Shown one piece after another: positions 9,780-19,057 of a stretch of 64,000 bases of DNA. The notes below the pieces were generated by a model that saw nothing but the letters and a program-made list of their open reading frames with translations, was not told where the DNA came from and ran no database searches. Position numbers and translations under genes: made by a program. Source of the stretch: Paenibacillus oralis (GTDB lineage Bacteria > Bacillota > Bacilli > Paenibacillales > Paenibacillaceae); contig NZ_RRCN01000001.1 in the NCBI RefSeq assembly GCF_003863965.1, positions 1,311,406 to 1,375,405 on the forward strand, written 5' to 3'. Position 1 is the stretch's first letter; the number at the start of each line of letters is the position of its first letter.

Positions 9780-9978
9780 GGAAAAAAATGTCGCTATTTT
9801 GGCGATATCCCCCATTTTGAGTGTAATAGAGGAATTTTATGCCGCTATTTTCTCCAGTCGCAGGGAAATGGCCGCTTTCGGTACCGTCCATTGGAAAATA
9901 AGAACAAAAAATTCCGCTAATGGAGATGAACGGGCTCCCTCCTGGAAAATAAGACCATAAAGTTCCGCTATTTTATCG
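9780..9978. repeat. G-family four-unit repeat (full copy)
   Basis: Two direct units with core CGCTATTTT (cores at 9792 and 9843) are followed by two inverted units starting GGAAAATAAGA (9893 and 9944). Spacing is 51/62/51 measured between unit centres. Units of about 25 bases match across the dyad (GGAATTTTATGCCGCTATTT against the complement of unit 4). It lies between the convergent spo0M and rlmN-type genes. Confidence 0.8.
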
Positions 9979-9984
9979 GGGGAG

Positions 9985-10085
9985 GCTCCTTAAGCAGACT
10001 CGGCCGCATACGCAGACTGGGCCGCGTATACTAGGCAGACTGGACCGCATATATATTAGGCGGCCTGGAACGCGCTTGGCGGCAG
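9985..10085. repeat. Degenerate tandem repeat (GCAGACTSGRCCGCATA-like)
   Basis: About four imperfect copies of a roughly 20-base unit: GCAGACTCGGCCGCATAC, GCAGACTGGGCCGCGTAT, GCAGACTGGACCGCATAT and a worn GGCCTGGAACGCGCT. The array sits between the G-family and T-family four-unit elements. Confidence 0.7.
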
Positions 10086-10144
10086 TTTTAAAACTAGTTT
10101 TCTCGCGGCATCAGGCGGCGGTTACTCCCCAATTCCACGCGAAG

Positions 10145-10322
10145 TGTAAAAGTGCATGCGGTTTTCGTGTAATGCCCCGAAAGTGACTCGTCAAATGCAA
10201 AAGTGCAGGCCGTTTTCGCCATTCTGATCAAATTTGTCTCTAAGCGCCATTTTCAAATGTACTTTTGCATCTCATCGCTCTAATAGCCGGAATTCGGATC
10301 ATTTCAACTGCACTTTTGCAAT
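10145..10322. repeat. T-family four-unit repeat, copy A
   Basis: Units TGTAAAAGTGCA (10145), TGCAAAAGTGCA (10196), then inverted TGTACTTTTGCA (10258) and TGCACTTTTGCA (10309), spaced 51/62/51. There is no open frame of interest. It lies between the 3' ends of spo0M and the rlmN-type gene. Confidence 0.88.
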
Positions 10323-10373
10323 TGGCCCGGTTAAGCGGCCGCCCCCTCGACACGTCGTGCTGCCTTCGACTAC

Positions 10374-10410
10374 TCAAAAAAGGACTTGGAGCTGAGCTCC
10401 AAGTCCTTCA
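10374..10410 (-). terminator. Intrinsic terminator of the rlmN-type gene
   Basis: A near-perfect inverted repeat, AAGGACTTGGAGCT with AGCTCCAAGTCCTT, is followed on the minus strand by a run of T (A-tract 10375-10380 on plus). It lies 37 bases past the stop of the minus-strand methyltransferase gene. Confidence 0.9.
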
Positions 10411-10446
10411 TTTTCGTCCGGCGCCGGGCCGCCTGCCCCTGCCGCT

Positions 10447-11505
10447 TCAGCTCGGCCGCTTCAACTGCTTGCTGCGCAGCTGGCCGCACGCCGCGTCGAT
10501 GTCGGTGCCGTGCTCCAGCCGGACGCTGCAGCTGATGCCCTGCTTTTTCAGCACGTCATAAAAAGCCAGCACCGATTCCTGCGAGCTTCTTTGATACTGG
10601 GCGTGTTCGTCCACCGGATTGTACGGGATCAGGTTGACGTTGACGAGCCGGTCGCCCATCAGTTCAGCCAGTTCCAAAGCGTGCTCTGTGCCATCGTTTA
10701 CGTCCTTCAGCAAAATGTACTCGATCGTGATCCGCCGGTTTGTTTTCTCCAAGTAATAGTCGATCGCCGCCAGCAGCTTCTCGATCGGAATCGCCCGGTT
10801 GATCTTCATGATCCGGGTCCGCAGCTCGTTGTTCGGGGCGTGCAGGGATACCGCCAGATTGACCTGCAGGTCGGAGTCGGCGAAATCGATAATTTTATCA
10901 GCCAGCCCGCTCGTCGATACGGTGATATGCCGCGGCCCGATAGCCAGCCCTTTCGGATCCTGGATGACGCGCAGAAAATCGGCCATATTGTCGTAGTTGT
11001 CGAACGGCTCGCCGATCCCCATCACCACGATATGGGTGACCTTCTCCCCCCGGCCCTTGCGGTCCAGGTGAAGCTGCACCTTCATGACCTGCTCCACGAT
11101 TTCCCCGCTCGTCAGGTCGCGGCTTTTCTTGAGCAGGCCGCTCGCGCAGAAGCTGCAGCCGATATTGCAGCCGACCTGCGTCGTCACGCATACCGACAGG
11201 CCGAACTTATGGCGCATCAGCACCGTTTCGATCAGATTGCCGTCTTGCAATCGGAACAAAAACTTGATCGTCCCGTCGACAGATTCCTGCCGGGTATGCT
11301 CCTCTAGCGTTTCTACCGCAAAATGCTCGGCAAGCAGCACCCGGCATTCGGCATTCACGTCGTCCATCGCCTGAAAATCGGCGGCCCGCTGCCGGTACAG
11401 CCAATCCCAGACCCGTTCGGCCCGCCCCTTTTTATGTCCATGATCGAGCAGCCAGGCGGCAAGCCGGTCTTTGGTCAACCCATATATCGAATGTCGTTGA
11501 TTCAT
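10447..11505 (-). CDS. rlmN: Radical-SAM rRNA methyltransferase, RlmN family
   Basis: About 352 residues. The family methylates C2 of A2503 in 23S rRNA (and A37 of some tRNAs) by a radical-SAM, Cys-tagged mechanism. The [4Fe-4S] motif is visible as [12 protein letters not shown], the SAM-binding segment as VVMGIGEP, and the catalytic Cys near the end in [19 protein letters not shown] and [14 protein letters not shown] match RlmN better than Cfr. I prefer the ATG at 11505 (behind GGAAGAGG) to the upstream GTG at 11523. The gene stands alone, unlike the prpC-linked rlmN of B. subtilis, so it may be a second paralogue. Confidence 0.88.
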   Translation of the reverse strand: MNQRHSIYGLTKDRLAAWLLDHGHKKGRAERVWDWLYRQRAADFQAMDDVNAECRVLLAEHFAVETLEEHTRQESVDGTIKFLFRLQDGNLIETVLMRHKFGLSVCVTTQVGCNIGCSFCASGLLKKSRDLTSGEIVEQVMKVQLHLDRKGRGEKVTHIVVMGIGEPFDNYDNMADFLRVIQDPKGLAIGPRHITVSTSGLADKIIDFADSDLQVNLAVSLHAPNNELRTRIMKINRAIPIEKLLAAIDYYLEKTNRRITIEYILLKDVNDGTEHALELAELMGDRLVNVNLIPYNPVDEHAQYQRSSQESVLAFYDVLKKQGISCSVRLEHGTDIDAACGQLRSKQLKRPS

Positions 11506-11730
11506 CGTAATATCCTCTTCCACTATATTTTGATTTATTATAAGTCGACTAATGATGTACGGATGAGGCAGCCGGGTGAAATGTTCTTACGATCGCTGTT
11601 GTTCCCGGATTTCTCCTGAATGAACTAAAGAATCGTTTCCCCCTCTTGCCTAATCTGTCCATATTCTCAAATTCAACTTATAAAAATTTGTGCTTCACCT
11701 ATTCTAACACATGTTCGAGGATATTCCGCC

Positions 11731-12930
11731 CTATGGTTGATTTTGACTGCGAAGATCATCCCGCCGCAAAAAACGGCCGATCCGCTCGGCGGCCTCGGCA
11801 AGCCGGCCGGAAGGCTGCACGAGCGCGATGCGCACGTACCCTTCCCCTTGACGGCCGAACGCATCGCCCGGCACCACCGCCACGCCCGCCTGCTCGATCA
11901 GCGCGAACGCCAATTCGCGCGAAGTCCAGCCTGCGGGGATTTTTGCCCACACGAACATCGTTGCCGGGGATTTCGCCACCTCCCAGCCGACCCGCGCCAG
12001 CCCGGATATCAGCGTATCCCTGCGGGCTTCGTACTCCTTCACCTGCGTATCGAGCAAGCGATCATCCGCCATTAACGCGGCCGTGGCCGCCTGCTGAACC
12101 GGAAGGAACACGCCGTAATCGATGTTCGATTTCAGCATGCCCAGCGCCCGCAAAACCCCGGAATGGCCGACGGCATAGCCAATCCGGCAGCCGGCCATAT
12201 TAAACGTTTTGGACAGCGAGTTGAACTCGATGCCCACTTCCCGGGCGCCGGGAATCGCCATAAAGCTTAGCCGCGGGCGCCCGTCGAAGATCAATTCGGA
12301 ATAGGCGAAGTCGTGGACAATCAGTATGTTATGCCGCTTCGCAAACCGGATCGCTTCCTCAAAAAAAGCGGCATCCGCCATAGCCGGCACCGGGTTGCCG
12401 GGATAGCTGAGAATCATCATTTTCGTCCGCGCCACAATTTCATCCGGAACCTGATCCAACTGCGGGAGGTATCCGTTTTCCTCGCGCAGCGGCAGCGGGT
12501 ACACCTTGCCCCCGGCCAGGACCACCCCCGCCTCATAAATCGGATAACCCGGGTCAGGGATCAGCACGTAATCCCCGGGATTGATGACCGCCAAAGCCAA
12601 ATGGGCAAGCCCGTCCTGCGAGCCCATCGTTTGGAGCACCTCTTCCTCCGGATCAAGCTCCACTCCATACCGCCTGCGGTAAAAATGACTGACCGCTTCA
12701 TGAAACTCCCGGGTTCCTCCCAGCGCATATCCGTAATTTTCCGCATGCTGCGCCGAGGACGCAAGTTGCTCCGCGACCAGAGGCGGCGGCGGAAGATCGG
12801 GACTGCCCACGCTCAGGTCGATAACTTCGATTCCCTGGGCGGAAGCGGACCGTTTGCGCCGGGCTAACTCCGTAAAAATACCGGTGGCCATTTGCTGCAC
12901 TTTATCCGATGGGGTAAATTCCATAGCCAA
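11731..12930 (-). CDS. Class I/II PLP aminotransferase (DapL-like or aspartate type)
   Basis: A 399-residue fold-type I aminotransferase. The Schiff-base lysine is K241 in NSLSKTFNMAGCRIGYA; substrate and PLP contacts are visible in YPGNP, HDFAYSEL and the final R-I-A-L region. Sequence style fits the group annotated as LL-diaminopimelate or aspartate aminotransferases, with GNPVPA where many relatives have NNPTGA, so the substrate is not fixed by sequence. AAGGAG precedes the ATG; a second ATG two codons later is also possible. It is followed upstream on the same strand by the DUF2339 gene, 32 bases away. Confidence 0.82.
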   Translation of the reverse strand: MAMEFTPSDKVQQMATGIFTELARRKRSASAQGIEVIDLSVGSPDLPPPPLVAEQLASSAQHAENYGYALGGTREFHEAVSHFYRRRYGVELDPEEEVLQTMGSQDGLAHLALAVINPGDYVLIPDPGYPIYEAGVVLAGGKVYPLPLREENGYLPQLDQVPDEIVARTKMMILSYPGNPVPAMADAAFFEEAIRFAKRHNILIVHDFAYSELIFDGRPRLSFMAIPGAREVGIEFNSLSKTFNMAGCRIGYAVGHSGVLRALGMLKSNIDYGVFLPVQQAATAALMADDRLLDTQVKEYEARRDTLISGLARVGWEVAKSPATMFVWAKIPAGWTSRELAFALIEQAGVAVVPGDAFGRQGEGYVRIALVQPSGRLAEAAERIGRFLRRDDLRSQNQP

Positions 12931-12962
12931 ACTCCTTCAGATTTTTAACCCATTATACCAAA

Positions 12963-15545
12963 TTACTCCGCCGAATTTGATACCGCTGTTTCCTCCGCAG
13001 TTCCTTCTTCCTTCACACCCTCCAGCCGGAGGGTGACCCGCTGATAAATGTAGGAGATAGCAAGCAACACCACGCCAAACGCGAAAAAAGCGAGGATTTT
13101 GCTGCCCGTCGTCAGTAGCGACAGGTCGTACAGCAGCATTTTTCCGGTGGACAGCAGTGTCAGCCCCAGACCAACCCGCCGAATATACACGTATCTGTAG
13201 CGGAAGCCGTAAACGATGTAACCGATCGCCAGCAACAGGTAGACCAGGCTGAACCATAAACCGGCGTCTCCCAGCCGGAACTGCACGGCTAAAAAGGCGG
13301 TGAGGACGGCAAACAGGTACGCCCCCATGATGACCGGATACCATTCCGTGCTGCGGAAATCGCGGCGGACCGCCGCAAACAGCACGTCTTTGCCGCTAAA
13401 GAAAACGACGATGTTAAAGGCGATCAGCACGATCAGCGCAACATACTCCGCCGCCCCGTTCCGGGCCGCTTCTTCCTGCAGCGCAGGCAACGCCATCGTA
13501 ACGACGAAACCAATGAAGTAGCTGATCGAATACAAGACCAGGGTATAAATTTTTACAAACTTATCGTAAAGCAAGGCGAATTTGGTTAATGCAAAGGCCA
13601 GCACCATCGTTACCGCCGCGATCAGCAGCCACTTGTACAATTCTACGTGGCTCATAGAGGCCGGCACGAGCCGATCGTATACGAAGCCTGCTTCATAAAC
13701 GAGGTACAGCCATAAATTGCTCAGCGAGACGTATTTTACCCAGGAGATGAACGAATGCTCCCAAGCAAGGTAACGGCGGTTTCCCTCCGGGTTTCTGAAA
13801 CGCAGCGCGTAATACAGCAGTAGCAGCAGCGGCCCCAAAGAAACGGAGCTGTACTGCAGATTGAAATCGCCCGGACGGACGACGCCAAATAAATAACGGA
13901 TAAAATCCATCCAGAAGAACGCGGCCGCGCAGAGCAGCACGATGCCCCATCCGGCGCGCTCCAGCGGCTTCAACCGGCTGCGGCCGGCGAAGACGGCGAG
14001 GGCCATCCCCTCGAGAAGCCAGCCCATGGTGACCCAGCGGACATCGAGCTGGAACGGAATCATCAGAACCGCAAACGTCAGCGCGGTGGCATAAAACAGA
14101 ATGCGGGCGGCCTTCTCCTGCGCCAGCTTCTTTTGCGCAAACCGTCCCAACGCCGTGTAGACCAGGCAGAAGAGCAGGGCCAGCAGCCCTCTGAATTCGG
14201 TCAGCTCCGCTTTCGCGATCAGACCGTACATGGTCCCGCAGCTAACGATGGTATTCAAAGCAAGCAAAGAGAAGTCCCACCAGCTTAGCTTCAATTTGGA
14301 TTTGAACGGAATCCAGAGCGTGATCCCCAAATACATCAAAAACAGGCAAACGGCGTACAGCATCGCGATCCAAGCCTGTTCCGCCAGCGCTGCCAGGGCG
14401 ATCATGGACGGCGTATGAAGCAGGAAGCTGATATAGGTGACGGCCGGCCACCGCTTCCGGAACGAGACGAGCAGAATCAAACCGTTGAGCAGCAGCAAAT
14501 ACCCCATGGCCGCATAAACAGCGCCGCCCTCAAGGCCAAACGCGTTTATGTATGATAGTAAGGGCAGATAACCGCCGATCAGGCCCAGGGAACAAATCGT
14601 CCGCGACCTGTACCTGAGCGACAAAAACACAGCCCCCGCCGTGATCAGGACGCATATGGCAAACCCTGCGTATAAGCTGATGATATGTAATAAAAAGTAA
14701 CTGTAAAAAACCGAGCCGTACAGCACTGAAATCCCGCCGCCGAGCAAACCCAAGGCGAAGATCTTTTTTCCTTTGCGGAACAGCCATTCCCCGCCCGCGA
14801 TCATCAGCGTCCCCAGCAGGAAAAAGGCCAACCCCTTCATATATCCGCTGAACCAGGTCGTATAAGAATACTTGAACGCCGCGCCTACCCCAAAAATAAT
14901 CAGCAAAATACCGATTTTGTTGATCCAGTTCAATCCGATCTTCATTTCGATCTGGTTTTGTTTCCGGCGGCGCTGCACCGTTTCCTCATCGACGCCTTCC
15001 GCGGCGAGCTTCTCGTACCCGGCCCAGGTCTCCTGACGGATGCGATGCTCCTCTACGAGCAGCCGCTTCCGGTGCTCCGCCATACGCTGCTCCAATTCCT
15101 CGTGAAATTGCTGCAAGCGGGCTTTGATTCCTTCCCGGTCGGCATCCAGCTGCCTGTCCGTCTGCTTGATCAAATGATCGATTCTTTGCTTGGCGGACGC
15201 CTCCAAGCTTTCAAGCCGGTTCCCCTGGCCGATCACCTTCTCCGAAAAATAGGTGTACAGCTTCTTTCTCGATAAGGCCAGCAAGCCAAGCTTCTCATCC
15301 AGCATCTGTCCGGAAAGCGCCTGGCGCAGCTCCCGATTCTCATGATCGAGCCGCCCCAGCCGTTCCTCCAGCGCGTCGGCCCGCCGCTTGAGCTCCTCGT
15401 ATTGCCGGCGAAGCGTTTCGTTTTCGCGAATGTAATCATAGGATTCATACTCCGCGACCAACGCTTGGTACTCTTTCAGCATTTTGGCCTGATCCTCCTG
15501 GATTTGAACCAGGCGATCCCTAAACTCCTTCATCGCAACCTCCAA
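12963..15545 (-). CDS. DUF2339 polytopic membrane protein with coiled-coil N-terminus
   Basis: An 860-residue protein. Residues 1 to about 195 are charged, rich in Glu, Gln, Arg and Leu and predicted to form a long coiled coil. The rest is almost continuous hydrophobic helices (more than 20), beginning near WINKIGILLIIFGVGAAFKYS and including the aromatic-rich repeats usual for DUF2339. The function of the family is unknown. A first methionine at residue 5 (MKEFRDRL) is an alternative start. The next gene upstream is divergent. Confidence 0.85.
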   Translation of the reverse strand: MEVAMKEFRDRLVQIQEDQAKMLKEYQALVAEYESYDYIRENETLRRQYEELKRRADALEERLGRLDHENRELRQALSGQMLDEKLGLLALSRKKLYTYFSEKVIGQGNRLESLEASAKQRIDHLIKQTDRQLDADREGIKARLQQFHEELEQRMAEHRKRLLVEEHRIRQETWAGYEKLAAEGVDEETVQRRRKQNQIEMKIGLNWINKIGILLIIFGVGAAFKYSYTTWFSGYMKGLAFFLLGTLMIAGGEWLFRKGKKIFALGLLGGGISVLYGSVFYSYFLLHIISLYAGFAICVLITAGAVFLSLRYRSRTICSLGLIGGYLPLLSYINAFGLEGGAVYAAMGYLLLLNGLILLVSFRKRWPAVTYISFLLHTPSMIALAALAEQAWIAMLYAVCLFLMYLGITLWIPFKSKLKLSWWDFSLLALNTIVSCGTMYGLIAKAELTEFRGLLALLFCLVYTALGRFAQKKLAQEKAARILFYATALTFAVLMIPFQLDVRWVTMGWLLEGMALAVFAGRSRLKPLERAGWGIVLLCAAAFFWMDFIRYLFGVVRPGDFNLQYSSVSLGPLLLLLYYALRFRNPEGNRRYLAWEHSFISWVKYVSLSNLWLYLVYEAGFVYDRLVPASMSHVELYKWLLIAAVTMVLAFALTKFALLYDKFVKIYTLVLYSISYFIGFVVTMALPALQEEAARNGAAEYVALIVLIAFNIVVFFSGKDVLFAAVRRDFRSTEWYPVIMGAYLFAVLTAFLAVQFRLGDAGLWFSLVYLLLAIGYIVYGFRYRYVYIRRVGLGLTLLSTGKMLLYDLSLLTTGSKILAFFAFGVVLLAISYIYQRVTLRLEGVKEEGTAEETAVSNSAE

Positions 15546-15923
15546 AACCTCTCCTCATCTGCAACCAAATGACTAGGGTGATAAAAAATCGACTTCCATT
15601 ATACCTAATAAATTCCAATGTGAGCCAGTGCAAAAAGACTCAAAACTGCAATATCCCGCAGGTCCGCCCCTATGTTAACAAAGATCAGGCGCTCTGTTGA
15701 AACCGTGAAAACACTGGGACAATACAGTGGAAGTGGTTCAGCGCGGGGGGATTTGGCGGCCTGTTCACAGGCCAGTCCAGATCGTTACTGGACTTAAGTC
15801 GGAATTGAAATCACGACGCGCGGCCAGTTCGGTTCCCCCCGCGCTTCCCTTATACTGGATACCAAAGCGCAATAACGGAACGGACGAAAGCGAACGATTT
15901 TGGCAAAAAGGCAGGTATAAACC
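15546..15923. other. Gap without recognisable feature
   Basis: 378 bases between the divergent DUF2339 and glycosyltransferase genes. It must contain promoters for both. I see no convincing -35/-10 pair, hairpin or repeat family in it. Confidence 0.5.
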
Positions 15924-17057
15924 ATGAAGCAGGACATCAGCATCGTCATTCTGACCGCCGGATACGGGAACGGTCATATTCAAGTGGCGCGAACACTGCA
16001 GCAAGCCTTCACCCGGTTCGGCATCGGATCGGCCAGCATCCTCGACTTGTATCAGGAAGCCCACCCCGGCATGAACTCCATTTCCCGTTATTTGTATATA
16101 TGCAGCCCTTTTTTCTCCAATTACGGTCTGGACTATTACGGCTGGACGTACTACGCCACCCGGAATATCGAGGAGACCAGCGCCCTGGCCAAATGGGCCG
16201 GCGTGCTGGGGATGAAGAAGTTGATCTCCATCCTGAAGGAGCGAAAGGCGGACGCCATCGTAAGCACGTTCCCGTTTGGGGGAATTTCGCATCAACTGCA
16301 AAAACATGGCATTCACATCCCGCTATTTACCGTCGTTACCGATTTCAGCCTGCACAGCCGCTGGCTGCATAACCGTCCGGACCGGTTTTATGTGGCCACC
16401 GATGACTTGAAGCAGGAAATGATCCGCCGGGGAGTGCGGCCGGGAACGATCACCGTCAGCGGCATTCCGCTGCGGGAACCGTTTTACGAGCCGTCCTTTC
16501 CGGAGCCGCAGGGCACGCAGCAGCCTGCCCGTTCCATCCTTGTCATGATGGGAGCCCTCGTGCCTCTGCCGGATATTCAGCGGCTGGCGGCCAGCCTGCT
16601 GGCTTTGCCGGATGTCCGGATCGACATCGTATGCGGGGGGAACAACAAGCTGCGGCGGAAGCTGGAGCGCCGGTTCGGCGGGCATTCCCGGCTGCGGGTG
16701 TTCGGGTTCGTGGACGCGGTTCACGACCGGATGCGGGACGCTTCCTGCATCATTACAAAGGCCGGCGGCATCACTTTATCCGAAGCGATCCAAATTCGCA
16801 CGCCGATCGTCGTTTACAAGCCGTTCTCCGGGCAGGAGCGCGAGAACGCCCGTTACCTGGAACGGAAAGGCGCCGCGGCCGTGGCCAAAAACGTGCGCCA
16901 GCTTCTCCCGTTGGTGAGCGAAATCCTCAACTCCGAAGCTACCCGGGACAAAATGATGCGGCAATGCGACGCGCTCGCCGCCGGGCATGCCGCCGACACG
17001 ATCGTCAAGGACGTGCTGCGGCTGGTTCACGGACTGCCTGCCACGGCCAACGGCTGA
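15924..17057 (+). CDS. UgtP/MGDG-synthase-like glycosyltransferase
   Basis: A 377-residue GT28-type enzyme. An MGDG-synthase N-terminal domain (about 1-170, with TAGYGNGHIQVARTL as the nucleotide/lipid loop and TVVTDFSLHSRW) is followed by a GT-B C-terminal domain with the sugar-nucleotide motif ITKAGGITLSEA near residue 280. Relatives transfer glucose or galactose from UDP-sugar to diacylglycerol (UgtP/YpfP) or are uncharacterised (YkoN). It is cytoplasmic or peripheral to the membrane. It opens a plus-strand cluster with an MFS protein, a PAP2 phosphatase and a YkoP-like protein, which points to envelope glycolipid work. Acceptor and sugar are not determined. Confidence 0.85.
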   Translation: MKQDISIVILTAGYGNGHIQVARTLQQAFTRFGIGSASILDLYQEAHPGMNSISRYLYICSPFFSNYGLDYYGWTYYATRNIEETSALAKWAGVLGMKKLISILKERKADAIVSTFPFGGISHQLQKHGIHIPLFTVVTDFSLHSRWLHNRPDRFYVATDDLKQEMIRRGVRPGTITVSGIPLREPFYEPSFPEPQGTQQPARSILVMMGALVPLPDIQRLAASLLALPDVRIDIVCGGNNKLRRKLERRFGGHSRLRVFGFVDAVHDRMRDASCIITKAGGITLSEAIQIRTPIVVYKPFSGQERENARYLERKGAAAVAKNVRQLLPLVSEILNSEATRDKMMRQCDALAAGHAADTIVKDVLRLVHGLPATANG

Positions 17058-17131
17058 CGGTGACAGCCGGCCATTGACCGCCGGGCGTTCAACCATGCGA
17101 AACCAATTCCATTGTATAGGGGTTCGAAACG

Positions 17132-18346
17132 ATGAAAAATTCCGCGCAAAGGGGCTTTTGGAGCAAGCTGCCCCCTTCCTTTCTGCACTGCTCCGCTATT
17201 TTGTTCCTGACCGAAATGGCCCGCAGCGCTTTTCTGATTTCATTCCTGCCCGCCTATGCCAATGACCGGCAAATCACCTTGGCGGCGGTCGGGGCAGCGA
17301 TATCGATCCATTATTTGGCCGACACCCTGATCAAGGTCATCGCCGGATACGTGCTTGACCGGTTTCCGGCACGATTGATCCTGAACGCGTTTTTGCTGCT
17401 CGGTCTGCTTGGGTTGCTCGTATCCTTCGGCATCAGCGCTCCCTGGGCGATCATCGTCGGCTCCGGGCTGCTCGGGATAGGCGTCTCCCCGATCTGGCTG
17501 CTCTGCCTCTCGGAAATCCGGGAGGACCACCGGGGCTCGCAAATGGGAGCGATATACACGATTTGGCTCATATCGCTTGGCCTCGGGCCGGTTGCCGTTA
17601 ATTTTCTGCTCGACCGCAGCTATTCCTTGTCGTTCTGGCTTTTGGCCGGGCTTTGGGCAGGAGGCTGGGCGCTGGCGGCCGTGAAGGGCAGCGTGTTCCG
17701 GTCCAAGGGCATGATCACAGCCATCCCCTTTAAACAGCAGATGAGCCAAATGCGGAACAAGCTGGCGCAAATGAAGCCGCTTGTGCCCGGCATGATTTTG
17801 CAGACGCTGGCCGCCGGGCTGCTGGTGCCCGTCCTGCCGAGCTTTGCTTCCGAATATCTGGCCCTGGATTACTCGGCGTATTCGATCGTGCTGCTCGGCG
17901 GAGGGTTGATGACGGTGCTGCTTTTGATCCCTATGGGCCGCCTGGCCGACAAATGGGGTCATAAATGGCTGCTCGTCGCCGGCTTCGGCGCCTTGGCCGT
18001 CTGCCTGGGGCTGCTCATTTATTCCCGGCAGATGGTCAGTACGATGCTGCTGGCCTTGGGTTTCGGCGCGGCCTATGCCGCCGTGCTTCCCGCCTGGAAC
18101 GCCATTATGTCCTACTTCGTCCCCACCGAGCAAAAAGCGACCGGTTGGGGAGTCTTGTCGGGCATCGAAGGAATCGGGGTGATCATCGGTCCGATTTTAG
18201 GCGGCTGGGTGGCCGAAAGCTTCGGGGAGACGGTAACGGTTGGCGTCAGCGCTTTGCTGTTGTTCGGCATCATGCTGTTCTACTGGATCCGGCCGATCCG
18301 GCACCAAGCCGGGCAAATGCTCGAACGTTACGGGCAAGAGCATTAA
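17132..18346 (+). CDS. MFS transporter in glycolipid-type cluster
   Basis: A 404-residue, 12-helix major facilitator. The loop 2-3 motif is reduced to GYVLDRFPARL; a second half begins near residue 210 with LVPGMILQTLAAGLLVPVL. It starts 74 bases after the glycosyltransferase and has a TAGGGG ribosome site. In Staphylococcus the UgtP homologue YpfP is followed by the MFS glycolipid flippase LtaA, so a similar flippase role is a reasonable inference here, but drug or sugar export cannot be excluded. Confidence 0.82.
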   Translation: MKNSAQRGFWSKLPPSFLHCSAILFLTEMARSAFLISFLPAYANDRQITLAAVGAAISIHYLADTLIKVIAGYVLDRFPARLILNAFLLLGLLGLLVSFGISAPWAIIVGSGLLGIGVSPIWLLCLSEIREDHRGSQMGAIYTIWLISLGLGPVAVNFLLDRSYSLSFWLLAGLWAGGWALAAVKGSVFRSKGMITAIPFKQQMSQMRNKLAQMKPLVPGMILQTLAAGLLVPVLPSFASEYLALDYSAYSIVLLGGGLMTVLLLIPMGRLADKWGHKWLLVAGFGALAVCLGLLIYSRQMVSTMLLALGFGAAYAAVLPAWNAIMSYFVPTEQKATGWGVLSGIEGIGVIIGPILGGWVAESFGETVTVGVSALLLFGIMLFYWIRPIRHQAGQMLERYGQEH

Positions 18347-18485
18347 ATCATCCGTTTAATCGTGTGCTAATGCCGAGCTTTCCTGCCGATAGCGGACTCG
18401 TTTAAAAATCCCGCGCGGGCGGGGAATACCCAAGCGGCACACCACGAATAGTCCGTTATTTTTTCAGGGGAGTGGAGTGTTTTAC

Positions 18486-19022
18486 ATGATGCATCGCTAT
18501 TATGAGCGGCTGCGCGAATACGATAACCGGCTGTTTTTCTGGTGCAATCATAAGCTTAGCCATCCCGCGCTCGACCTGGTCTTGAAGGGAATCACCCATT
18601 TGGGCAGCGCGGCGTTCACGATTGCCGTCACCCTTTCAGTCATTCTGTTTGCGGTAGGACCTTGGCAAAAAGCCGGTTGGAAAAGCTTGTGCGCTCTGGC
18701 GCTGAGCCATCTGGCAGCCGTTCTGGTCAAAAAGACGTTTCAGCGGACCCGTCCCTACGCGGCGCTGCAGGGCGCCCGGATCTCGATTCGCCCGCTGAAG
18801 GATTACTCCTTTCCGTCCGGGCATACGACGGCCGCGTTTTCCACCGCCGTTCCGTTTCTGTTCGCTACCCCCGGCCTGGCTCAAATCCTGCTGCCGCTTG
18901 CGTTTGTCGTTGGCATGTCGCGGATATATCTGGGCGTTCATTATCCTTCGGACTGCCTCGCCGGCGGTCTGATCGGGTCGCTGACCGCGCTGCTTGTCGT
19001 TTTGTTTGCGGGAGCCGCCTGA
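18486..19022 (+). CDS. PAP2-family phosphatase (BcrC-like)
   Basis: About 178 residues with the three-part acid phosphatase signature: KKTFQRTRPY (K-x6-RP), PSGHTTAAFS (PSGH) and SRIYLGVHYPSD (SR-x5-H-x3-D). Five or six membrane helices are present. Such proteins dephosphorylate undecaprenyl diphosphate or lipid phosphates at the outer face of the membrane. The ATG at 18486 is preferred because GGGGAGTGGAG ends eight bases before it; a GTG at 18477 is in frame. It lies between the MFS and YkoP-like genes of the envelope cluster. Confidence 0.88.
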   Translation: MMHRYYERLREYDNRLFFWCNHKLSHPALDLVLKGITHLGSAAFTIAVTLSVILFAVGPWQKAGWKSLCALALSHLAAVLVKKTFQRTRPYAALQGARISIRPLKDYSFPSGHTTAAFSTAVPFLFATPGLAQILLPLAFVVGMSRIYLGVHYPSDCLAGGLIGSLTALLVVLFAGAA

Positions 19023-19057
19023 ATTAATAATATTAGTTTTGGAAGGAGATAGTTGAA

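Noticed and set aside
10145-10322. T-family units as a small CRISPR array
   Set aside because: Units are too short, occur in both orientations, number exactly four per site, and there are no cas genes.
10447-11505. Cfr-type antibiotic-resistance methyltransferase
   Set aside because: The motifs around the second domain ([23 protein letters not shown]) and the end fit RlmN better, and no resistance context is present.
17240-18133. 297-codon minus-strand frame within the MFS gene
   Set aside because: Antisense shadow of a clear 12-helix transporter; composition is His/Gln/Arg-rich with no motif.
18360-18476. Terminator or small element between the MFS and PAP2 genes
   Set aside because: Only a short GC-rich palindrome (CCCGCGCGGGCGGG) without a T-tract is visible, so no feature is supported.
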